Positions 50,646-58,067 of a DNA stretch of 64,000 nt are shown in pieces. Positions within the stretch are counted from its first letter, which is position 1. Each line of letters starts with the position of its first letter. A program made the position numbers and the translations under genes. Under the pieces are notes generated by a model, which saw only the letters and a list, made by a program, of their open reading frames with translations, was not told the DNA's origin and made no database searches. Origin of the DNA: Cobetia sp. L2A1 (GTDB lineage: Bacteria > Pseudomonadota > Gammaproteobacteria > Pseudomonadales > Halomonadaceae); the NCBI RefSeq assembly GCF_009796845.1, contig NZ_CP047025.1, forward strand, positions 3,720,001 to 3,784,000, written 5' to 3'.

Positions 50646-51572
50646 ATGCTGATCTACACCCTCAAGCGATTGCTGCAGGCGATTCCCACCCTGCTGATCG
50701 TGATCACCCTGTCGTTCTTCTTGATGCGTGTCGCACCCGGTGGGCCATTTGATGGCGAACGACGTTTGCCACCCGAAATCGAGCAGAATCTACGCGCGGC
50801 CTACCATCTCGATGAGCCGCTACCAATGCAGTACCTGCGCTATCTCGGGGATCTGGTGCAGGGCGATCTCGGGCCATCCTTCAAGTACAAGGACTTCGAT
50901 GTCAGCGAGCTGATCAGCCAGGGCTTTCCCGCGAGTCTGGAGTTGGGGATGTGGGCAATCATCGCCGCATTGCTGGTCGGCGTGCCGCTGGGGGTAATCG
51001 CTGCACTCAAGCGAAACTCGACGGCTGACTACGTCGTGATGAGCACGGCGTTGGCGGGTATCGCAGTACCCAATTTCGTGATTGCACCGATGCTGGCACT
51101 GGTATTCGGCGTACTGCTGGGTTGGCTGCCTGCCGGCGGCTGGAACAATGGTGCCTGGCAGAACCTGATCCTGCCCGTGGTCGCGCTCTCCATCCAGCAG
51201 ATCGCCTATATCGCTCGCATGATGCGCGCCAGCATGATCGAGGTACTGGGCAGCCACTACATTCGTACCGCGCGCGCCAAGGGCCTCAGCGAGTGGAAGG
51301 TCATTCTGCACCATGCACTACAACCGGCAATGCTGCCCGTCGTCTCCTACCTCGGCCCAGCCATCGCCGGCATCATCACTGGCTCGGTGGTGATCGAGCA
51401 GATCTTCGGTATTCCCGGCATCGGCCGCTACTTCGTGCAAGGGGCGCTCAACCGCGACTACACCCTGGTGATGGGCACGGTGGTGTTTTACGGCGCACTG
51501 ATTCTGGTGCTCAACCTGATCGTCGACCTGCTGTACAGCGCGCTCGACCCACAGATTCGCTACGACGACTGA
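50646..51572 (+). CDS. oppB: oligopeptide ABC transporter permease
   Basis: Inner-membrane permease subunit. 308 residues with six membrane segments; MLIYTLKRLLQAIPTLLIVI and FLMRVAPGGPFDGERRLPPE match the E. coli OppB start closely. The cytoplasmic EAA-type coupling loop is RTARAKGLSEWKVILHHALQ. GACGGAGCACGCG precedes the ATG. Followed 12 nt later by oppC. Confidence 0.95.
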   Translation: MLIYTLKRLLQAIPTLLIVITLSFFLMRVAPGGPFDGERRLPPEIEQNLRAAYHLDEPLPMQYLRYLGDLVQGDLGPSFKYKDFDVSELISQGFPASLELGMWAIIAALLVGVPLGVIAALKRNSTADYVVMSTALAGIAVPNFVIAPMLALVFGVLLGWLPAGGWNNGAWQNLILPVVALSIQQIAYIARMMRASMIEVLGSHYIRTARAKGLSEWKVILHHALQPAMLPVVSYLGPAIAGIITGSVVIEQIFGIPGIGRYFVQGALNRDYTLVMGTVVFYGALILVLNLIVDLLYSALDPQIRYDD

Positions 51573-51584
51573 GACGAGGCCAAC

Positions 51585-52508
51585 ATGTCCAACACTACTC
51601 CAACGCCTCACGGCCACGCCGCTGCCAGTATCCTTGATGGCAAGCCACCTGCTGCACCAGCCGGCGACAGCCTGACTCGCGATGCCTGGCGCCGTCTCAA
51701 ACAGAACCGTGCTGCCATGTGCAGCCTGGTGGTAATGGCCGTGATCATACTGGCCTGTCTTGTCGGCCCTTGGCTGACGCCCTTTGAACTCGACGAAGTG
51801 GACTGGGATGCCATTGGTACTGGGCCAGACCTTGCCTCCGGCCATGTGTTCGGCACTGATGTCAACGGTCGTGACCTGCTCACTCGCACCCTACACGGCG
51901 GCCAGATCTCACTCTCGGTGGCACTGGTGGCCACCTTCGTCAGCCTGGTGATCGGTGTGCTGTACGGCGCGATTTCCGGCTATTTCGGCGGGCGGACCGA
52001 CAATCTGATGATGCGCTTCGTCGACATCATGTATTCGTTGCCGTTCATGTTCCTGGTGATTCTGTTGATGGTGGTCTTCGGGCGTAACATCTTCCTGATC
52101 TACGCGGCCATCGGCGCGGTGGAATGGCTGGATATGTCCCGCATCGTGCGAGGCCAGGTGCTAGCGCTCAAGAAGCGTGAGTTCGTCGAGGCAGCTCATG
52201 CCCTCGGTGTGCGTGATCTACAGGTCGTGACCCGCCATCTGATCCCCAATGCGCTAGGCCCGGTGATCATCTATGTCACCTTGACGGTACCCAAGGTCAT
52301 CTTGCTGGAGAGCTTTCTGTCATTCCTCGGCCTCGGCGTACAGGAGCCGCTGACCTCATGGGGCGTGCTGATTTCCGAAGGCAAGGACATGATGGAAACC
52401 GCGCCCTGGATGCTACTGGTGCCGTCGATCTTCCTTGCCGCCACCCTGTTCTGTCTCAACTTCCTCGGCGATGGCCTGCGTGATGCCCTCGACCCCAAAA
52501 CTCGCTGA
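51585..52508 (+). CDS. oppC: oligopeptide ABC transporter permease
   Basis: Second permease subunit. 307 residues with the N-terminal cytoplasmic segment typical of OppC/DppC (SLTRDAWRRLKQNRAAMCSL), six membrane helices, VFGTDVNGRDLLTRTLHGGQ and the coupling loop VEAAHALGVRDLQVVTRHL. The C-terminal NFLGDGLRDALDPKTR is standard. The ATPase gene begins 13 nt downstream. Confidence 0.95.
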   Translation: MSNTTPTPHGHAAASILDGKPPAAPAGDSLTRDAWRRLKQNRAAMCSLVVMAVIILACLVGPWLTPFELDEVDWDAIGTGPDLASGHVFGTDVNGRDLLTRTLHGGQISLSVALVATFVSLVIGVLYGAISGYFGGRTDNLMMRFVDIMYSLPFMFLVILLMVVFGRNIFLIYAAIGAVEWLDMSRIVRGQVLALKKREFVEAAHALGVRDLQVVTRHLIPNALGPVIIYVTLTVPKVILLESFLSFLGLGVQEPLTSWGVLISEGKDMMETAPWMLLVPSIFLAATLFCLNFLGDGLRDALDPKTR

Positions 52509-52521
52509 TACCGGAGCGCTG

Positions 52522-54285
52522 ATGATGACCACTTCCCACTCCCCCTCCGGTACTACTCATCCTGCCGTTGGCGCCCCGCGCCCTTCAGGAAACGCCGGCG
52601 ATGCTCCTCTCAGCGTTGGCGATCAGGCACGCGCCGATACCCTCTCCCGTCTCGGCCTTGAGGCCGAGGCGCCAGGCACGCCATCACTGATGGAAATCGA
52701 AGATCTGCGCGTCGACTTCCAGCTGCCGGATGGCCCCGTCCCTGCGGTCAAGGGCATAAGTTTCACCCTCAACAAGGGTGAGACACTGGCTCTGGTCGGC
52801 GAGTCTGGCTCTGGAAAGTCGGTGACATCTACCGCCATCCTGCGCCTGCTACCTGAACTCGCTGAGGTACAAGGCGCCATCCGCCTGCGTGGCGAAGACT
52901 TGCTGAGCGCCTCGACGCGTCGCATGCGTGAGCTGCGCGGCAATCGAATCGCCACCATCTTCCAGGAGCCGATGACCTCGCTGAACCCGCTACATCGCGT
53001 CGGGCGCCAGATCATCGAAGTACTCTCTCTGCATCGTGACCTAAAAGGCCGCGCAGCGCGCAACAAGGCACTGGAACTGCTGGAGCAGGTCGGTATCCCG
53101 GAACCCGCACGACGTATTGATAGCTTTCCCCATGAGCTGTCCGGTGGTCAGCGTCAACGCGTGATGATCGCCATCGCGCTGGCCTGTGAGCCAGACCTGC
53201 TGATCGCCGATGAGCCCACTACCGCGCTCGACGTCACGGTGCAGGCTCAGATTCTTCGTCTACTCAAATCACTGCAGAAGCGCTATGGCATGGCGATTCT
53301 GTTCATCACTCACGACCTTGGTATCGTGCGCCACTTCGCAGACCGCGTCTGCGTGATGCGCTACGGGGAACTGCTTGAAAGCGGCACGACACACGACGTG
53401 TTCGACAACCCCAAGCATGCCTACACTCGTATGCTTCTCGATGCCGAGCCTACCGGCGAGAAGCTGCCCGTCGCCGCAGATGCACCGGTATTGCTATCCG
53501 CCAGAGACGTGCGCGTCAGCTTCACCATCAAACGTCCATTGTTCGGGCCCAAGATCACCTTCGAGGCGGTGCGCGGCATCAGTCTCGACGTCAAGCGTGG
53601 TCAGACTATCGGCATCGTAGGCGAATCCGGCTCAGGCAAGTCGACGCTAGGCCGCGCCTTGCTGCGCCTGCTGAAGAGCAAGGGTCAGATCACATTCGAT
53701 GGTATCAATCTCTCGCCGCTGGATGCCGCAGCGTTGCGGCCACTGCGTTCGCGTATGCAGGTGGTATTCCAGGATCCGTTCGGTTCACTGTCGCCCCGCC
53801 TCACTGTCGGCGAAATCATCAGTGAGGGCTTGCGCGTACATCATCCTGAATTCAATCGTGCCCAACGTGATGCCAAGGTCTGTGAGGCACTTGATGAAGT
53901 CAGTCTCGATCTCTCCATGCGCAACCGCTATCCCCATGAATTTTCTGGAGGACAGCGCCAGCGTATCGCCATCGCCCGTGCGCTGGTACTGAAGCCTGAA
54001 TTCCTGTTGCTGGACGAACCCACCTCGGCACTGGATCGCTCGGTGCAGGTCACGGTGATCGATCTGCTGCGCGACCTGCAGGCACGTCATGGTCTGACCT
54101 ATCTATTCATCAGCCATGATCTCGCGGTCGTCCGCGCGCTCTCTGATCACCTGATCGTGATGAAGGACGGTGAGGTGGTGGAAAGCGGCAGCACGCGCGC
54201 CATCTTTGATGCGCCAAGCGAGACCTATACCCGTGAGCTGATGCAAGCTGCTTTCGCCCCGGATCTGGGGCACACCGCTCACTGA
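52522..54285 (+). CDS. fused oligopeptide ABC transporter ATPase (OppD-OppF)
   Basis: A 587-residue protein with two complete nucleotide-binding domains in tandem, replacing separate OppD and OppF. First domain: Walker A GESGSGKS (93-100), signature LSGGQRQRVMIAIALACEPD, Walker B LLIADEPTTALD. Second domain: GESGSGKSTLGRALLRLL, SGGQRQRIAIARAL, LLLDEPTSALD. The fusion resembles E. coli YejF and GsiA. GGAG precedes adjacent ATGs at 52522 and 52525. The first 56 residues are low-complexity; an internal ATG (MEIEDLRVDF) is an alternative start. Confidence 0.94.
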   Translation: MMTTSHSPSGTTHPAVGAPRPSGNAGDAPLSVGDQARADTLSRLGLEAEAPGTPSLMEIEDLRVDFQLPDGPVPAVKGISFTLNKGETLALVGESGSGKSVTSTAILRLLPELAEVQGAIRLRGEDLLSASTRRMRELRGNRIATIFQEPMTSLNPLHRVGRQIIEVLSLHRDLKGRAARNKALELLEQVGIPEPARRIDSFPHELSGGQRQRVMIAIALACEPDLLIADEPTTALDVTVQAQILRLLKSLQKRYGMAILFITHDLGIVRHFADRVCVMRYGELLESGTTHDVFDNPKHAYTRMLLDAEPTGEKLPVAADAPVLLSARDVRVSFTIKRPLFGPKITFEAVRGISLDVKRGQTIGIVGESGSGKSTLGRALLRLLKSKGQITFDGINLSPLDAAALRPLRSRMQVVFQDPFGSLSPRLTVGEIISEGLRVHHPEFNRAQRDAKVCEALDEVSLDLSMRNRYPHEFSGGQRQRIAIARALVLKPEFLLLDEPTSALDRSVQVTVIDLLRDLQARHGLTYLFISHDLAVVRALSDHLIVMKDGEVVESGSTRAIFDAPSETYTRELMQAAFAPDLGHTAH

Positions 54286-54311
54286 ACCCATGACGAAATG
54301 ACATGAAAGTC

Positions 54312-54336
54312 TGATGGGCGCCTCGTGCGCCCATCA
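54312..54336 (+). terminator. opp terminator hairpin
   Basis: Perfect 10-bp stem TGATGGGCGC / GCGCCCATCA (54312-54321, 54327-54336), 27 nt after the ATPase stop. No T-run, so efficiency is uncertain. Confidence 0.6.
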
Positions 54337-54548
54337 AGACCCCACCTTGCCCGAAGGAAGGCAGACTCCTCGTATTGAAGGCATTCGGAATAGCGACAAT
54401 ACATGGGAGAGGCCTTCCGTCGGACAGGAGGAATCGACGTCACAGGACAAACGAACGTCGGTTTCATACAGGGTGCCTGCATCCTGATCACCGCCGGAGC
54501 AGGAGGCTCCGGTGTTACCAACATCCCGAAAAACCACAAGAGATGATG

Positions 54549-55730
54549 ATGCAACCTACAACAACAGCCAGCATCCCCTCCCTGACCCACTCTCGTCTGC
54601 GCCGCGCGATGGCGGCAGGTCTGCTAAGCACAGGACTGCTGGGCATGGCCTCTGCGGCACAGGCCATCGAGGTCTACAAGACCGATGTGGATCGTATCGA
54701 ATTCAGTGGTCGCCTGGCGGCATATGCCGTCGTACAGGATGGCGAACACGATGATATCTACAATGGTGGCTCACGCGTGCGTTTGATCTACCAGCATGAG
54801 TTCCAGCAAGGCTGGAGTTCAATCGCCTATGCCGAATGGGGCTTTGACCCGTGGTTCAAGGACGGCACTGACGCACATTACAAGCGCTCTCTTTATGCGG
54901 GCGCCAGCAATGACAAGTACGGCAGCTTTACGGTCGGCAAGCAGTACGGCCCCTGGTATGACATGGTGGCTGGCAACACGGATTGGTTCTGGATCAATGG
55001 TGGCGAGGCGTCCGGTACCTTCAGTGGCCGCAATGGCGATGGTGGCCTGCACGGCACCGGGCGCCCGGACAACTCGATCTACTGGAAGAAGGATGTCGGC
55101 GAATTCACCGTCGGCCTGCTGTATCAGCTCAGCCATGATGGCAAGCACAGCAACGACGAGTATTCGCTGGTCGATGGTGCAATCGTCACCGATACCGATT
55201 ACACCGGGTATGAGCGTGACTACAGCTATGAAGCCGCACTCAACTGGAACCCGACCGATGACCTGACCATCGGCGGCGTCTTCCACCACACGGAACTGAC
55301 CGATTACGACAACAGCGGCAGCGCAGAGAATGGCGATATCGATGCCTGGCTGCTGGGCGGCCACTGGTCACCAGGTAACTGGTATCTTGCCGTGGTCGGC
55401 GGCGAATACCGCAATCATATCGCCGGCAGCGTGCTGGACTCCTCCGAGGATTACGTCGACAAGGCGCGTGGCGCTGAAGTTGTCGTCAACTACAAGTTCA
55501 AGGATGTCATCCTGGGCGACGATTCGGTCGAGCTCTATGGCGGCCTGAACCACCTGAAAGATACCAGCAGCGAAGCGCGTTATGCCTATCAGGTCCTCGG
55601 GACTGCCTGGCGGGGCAAGGGCTTCACTCTGGCCTCTGAATACCGCTTCGACAACAGCCGTCAATCTGATGGCAGCGAGTACAGCAGCAACAAGGACCAG
55701 CTGATGTTCCTGGTACGCTACGACTTCTGA
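54549..55730 (+). CDS. outer-membrane porin
   Basis: General-porin-like beta-barrel of 393 residues. The signal peptide contains RRAMAAGLLSTGLLGMASAA with probable cleavage after AQA, then IEVYKTDVDRIEFSGRLAAY, the usual first strand. Alternating aromatic strands, RSLYAGASNDKYGSFTVGKQ on the L3 side and a terminal phenylalanine (FLVRYDF) fit trimeric Gram-negative porins. Three consecutive ATGs (54543, 54546, 54549) follow AAGAG; the last has the best spacing. A small hairpin (54494-54512) is in the leader. Position after opp suggests peptide or small-solute entry, which is inference. Confidence 0.9.
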   Translation: MQPTTTASIPSLTHSRLRRAMAAGLLSTGLLGMASAAQAIEVYKTDVDRIEFSGRLAAYAVVQDGEHDDIYNGGSRVRLIYQHEFQQGWSSIAYAEWGFDPWFKDGTDAHYKRSLYAGASNDKYGSFTVGKQYGPWYDMVAGNTDWFWINGGEASGTFSGRNGDGGLHGTGRPDNSIYWKKDVGEFTVGLLYQLSHDGKHSNDEYSLVDGAIVTDTDYTGYERDYSYEAALNWNPTDDLTIGGVFHHTELTDYDNSGSAENGDIDAWLLGGHWSPGNWYLAVVGGEYRNHIAGSVLDSSEDYVDKARGAEVVVNYKFKDVILGDDSVELYGGLNHLKDTSSEARYAYQVLGTAWRGKGFTLASEYRFDNSRQSDGSEYSSNKDQLMFLVRYDF

Positions 55731-55828
55731 TCGACCGGCATTTGCCTGCCGCCAATGCTTGCACCAGGGGGTAGCCTGTCTGTCGCATCACGAGTGCTTG
55801 ATCAGCGGAACCAGCAAGATATCTACAC

Positions 55829-55857
55829 AAAAAAGCGCCCGGTCATGTGACCGGGCG
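55829..55857 (-). terminator. terminator of the FadL-type gene
   Basis: 10-bp perfect stem CGCCCGGTCA / TGACCGGGCG with TG loop, followed on the minus strand by CTTTTTT. Between convergent porin and fadL-type genes. Confidence 0.88.
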
Positions 55858-55911
55858 TTGCCGTATTGACCACTCTGAAATCGTCATCAGAGCGACAAGA
55901 GCATGATGTGA

Positions 55912-57177
55912 TCAGAAGCGGTATGTCGCACCAAGACCGAAGCCATGAGCCTCGTTCTCGTACTCGGCCTCGAAGGTGCCGGAAGAATCGTCCGTAAGGC
56001 TGACAGTGACGGCATCTTCCCACAGGTAGGTATAGGCCATGTCGATGGTCAGATCGGGAATCGGGGTCCAGCCTGCACCCACAGAGAAGATCGTGCGATC
56101 CCCGGTGGGAATACGAACACTACGATCGGTATCCACCGTCGGGCTGTTGTCGTAGGCCAGACCGGTACGCAGCAACCATTGCGGGTTGAGCTGATAGCTC
56201 AGGCCAACCGCGTACTGCCAGCTGTCCTTGTAGTTCTGTTCTTCGACGATCGTGCCAACAATAGTGTCGGTTTCCACCTCGATGGCATCGAAACGACTCC
56301 AGCGCACCCAGGTCGCACCGGCCATCACCGTCCAGCGGTCATCAATCTGATGGGTGATGCCGAAATCGATGCTCTCGGGCAAGGTGACATCCAGCGAGGC
56401 ATCCCCGGAGTCGGAGAAGGTACCGAACTGGGTCAGAAGATCAGAGACATCTGCACTGCCTTCCAGGCTGTAATCAACCTTGGAGTGGTAAGCCAGGCCC
56501 AGCGTGGTACTCGGGACCGGTTTGAAGATGACACCGACGTTGTAGCCCCAGGCTTCATCATCCCCTTCGATCGAGACCTCACCATCCGAGGTGATCCCGG
56601 TCGTATTGGACGTCAGCTCGCCCTCTATGCGGTTATAGGTGACACCGGCGCCTATTGCCCACTTTTCATTGATGCGGTAGGAAATCGTCGGCTGGGCCGT
56701 GACGACTTTCACTTCACTGTAGCTGCCGTGATAGCGGCCCTGGAAGTCGGAATCATAGTCGGTGATGACCCCATAGGGGGCGTAGACACCGAAACCCAGG
56801 GTGACCCGGTCGCTGACCGGCTGCACATAGTAAAAGGACGGTACGGTGGACCCGGGCACCATGTCATCACCGGAACTTCCTGAAACATCACGCCCCAGCG
56901 CATCAGTGGCCTCTTTTACATCAATGTCATTGCTGACATCGAGATAGGTCGCGCCCGCAGTTATCTGGGCACGATCGAGAAACGACATGCCGGCAGGGTT
57001 GCCGTAAACGGTCGAGGCATCGCTGGCGTTGGAGGCACGCCCGGCGAAAGATGTCCCCTGACCACTGATGCTCTGCTCATTGAGCTGGAAGGCACCCGCC
57101 TGGACGCCACCAGCATAAGCAGTGGCTGCAGCTGCCAGCGCAACTCCGAGGGTGAGTTTGTTAATGTTCTTTTTCAT
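55912..57177 (-). CDS. FadL/TodX-family outer-membrane transporter
   Basis: Outer-membrane channel for long-chain fatty acids or hydrophobic compounds. 421 residues with signal peptide (KLTLGVALAAAATAYAGGVQ, cleavage after AGGVQA) and the mature start GAFQLNEQSISGQGTSFAGR, where the N-terminal plug region and NPAG (VYGNPAGMSFL) are family hallmarks. Ends in F (LGATYRF) as expected for a barrel. The hydrophobic substrate cannot be told apart by sequence, so I leave out fadL as a symbol. Confidence 0.92.
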   Translation of the reverse strand: MKKNINKLTLGVALAAAATAYAGGVQAGAFQLNEQSISGQGTSFAGRASNASDASTVYGNPAGMSFLDRAQITAGATYLDVSNDIDVKEATDALGRDVSGSSGDDMVPGSTVPSFYYVQPVSDRVTLGFGVYAPYGVITDYDSDFQGRYHGSYSEVKVVTAQPTISYRINEKWAIGAGVTYNRIEGELTSNTTGITSDGEVSIEGDDEAWGYNVGVIFKPVPSTTLGLAYHSKVDYSLEGSADVSDLLTQFGTFSDSGDASLDVTLPESIDFGITHQIDDRWTVMAGATWVRWSRFDAIEVETDTIVGTIVEEQNYKDSWQYAVGLSYQLNPQWLLRTGLAYDNSPTVDTDRSVRIPTGDRTIFSVGAGWTPIPDLTIDMAYTYLWEDAVTVSLTDDSSGTFEAEYENEAHGFGLGATYRF

Positions 57178-57611
57178 TATTGGTGGCGTCCCATTGCAGA
57201 TGGCTTGGAGAGCTGCATGTTGTTGTTATCGTTCGCTGATGCGTAGCCCTGTCACATACGTTGTGGGCGAGTCGCGCGCCCAAGTCAAGGGCGAACGATT
57301 GTTTGAATATGGAGATTTCTAGTATGCAGGGAACTTTCAGTCACACTTGCAAATGCGTCAGGTCGCTAAGCCTATGTCCTGCGGTCTATTTGCACGTTTA
57401 ATTGCAGCGTTTAAAACACCCACCGACACATCAGCCTCTCTCTAGCCTATTGGTCGAATATCAGATTTATTTCATATAACTCATCCCTTGACCTATGTGT
57501 TGCACATAGGTCTTACACTGATGATCGACATGGCAGATATCCCGCTGGCAGCGTCACTGGCAGCTTTGCCAAACCCGCTTCCTGCATCAAGAACCTAGAG
57601 GAGATTGCGCA
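57178..57611. other. divergent region between the FadL-type gene and the copper operon
   Basis: About 430 bp. The part near 57490 holds the MerR-type promoter described separately; the part near 57178 should hold the FadL-type gene's minus-strand promoter. Noticeably AT-rich between 57300 and 57490. No credible gene. Confidence 0.6.
57488..57519 (+). promoter_or_regulatory. MerR-family metal-responsive promoter/operator
   Basis: TTGACC (57488-57493) and TACACT (57514-57519) are separated by 20 bp, longer than normal, and the spacer contains a perfect inverted repeat GACCTATGTG / CACATAGGTC (57490-57499, 57503-57512). The arrangement ACCTATG-N7-CATAGGT mirrors the CueR site of E. coli copA (ACCTTCC-N7-GGAAGGT). 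MerR-type activators untwist such overlong spacers. Confidence 0.85.
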
Positions 57612-58067
57612 ATGAAAGTCGCTGAGCTAGCCCGAGCCGGTGGCGTCACTGCCGAAACGGTTCGACATTACACACGACAAGGTTTGATTACCGCGCAACG
57701 CGATCCTGGTAACAATTATCAGCGCTTTGATCAGCAAGCACTGACGCGGATCAAATTCATCAGTCAGGCACGCCTGCTAGGCTTCAGCCTTGCCGATATA
57801 CGCCAGATTCTGGAGCAAGCAGATCACCAGGACTCTCCCTGTCCGCTGGTGCGTGATCTGCTCCAACAACACCTACCCAAGGTCCGTGAGCGTATCCGTG
57901 AGCTAGAAGCTCTGGCCGGACGCATGGAGTCTGCCCTCGATAGCTGGCAGGAAATGCCGAACGGTGTACCAGATGGAAACAGTGTCTGCTGCTTGATCGA
58001 AGGGCTACCACGAGAGGCCATCACCAAGACCTCTCCTACCGAACATCTTCACGGGAGGACATCATGA
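57612..58067 (+). CDS. MerR-family heavy-metal-responsive regulator (CueR/ZntR-like)
   Basis: A 151-residue transcription activator. N-terminal winged HTH ([20 protein letters not shown]), dimerisation helix (about 80-118) and a C-terminal metal loop with C126-C127 ([11 protein letters not shown]). It also has C77 in DSPCPLV, where copper-specific CueR has serine and divalent-metal regulators (ZntR, PbrR, CadR) have cysteine. GAGGAGATTGCGC precedes the ATG. Overlaps copA by 4 nt, and the MerR-type promoter 93 bp upstream controls both, so the operon is autoregulated. Metal specificity is not settled; copper is implied by copA. Confidence 0.9.
   Translation: MKVAELARAGGVTAETVRHYTRQGLITAQRDPGNNYQRFDQQALTRIKFISQARLLGFSLADIRQILEQADHQDSPCPLVRDLLQQHLPKVRERIRELEALAGRMESALDSWQEMPNGVPDGNSVCCLIEGLPREAITKTSPTEHLHGRTS

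Noticed and set aside
52522..54285. fused OppD-OppF as a sequencing artefact that lost a stop codon
   Set aside because: The linker between domains is continuous coding sequence with no trace of a ribosome-binding site or start, and similar fusions (YejF, GsiA) are known.
55945..56883. 312-codon plus-strand frame opposite the FadL-type gene
   Set aside because: Antisense shadow of a protein with signal peptide and barrel features on the other strand.
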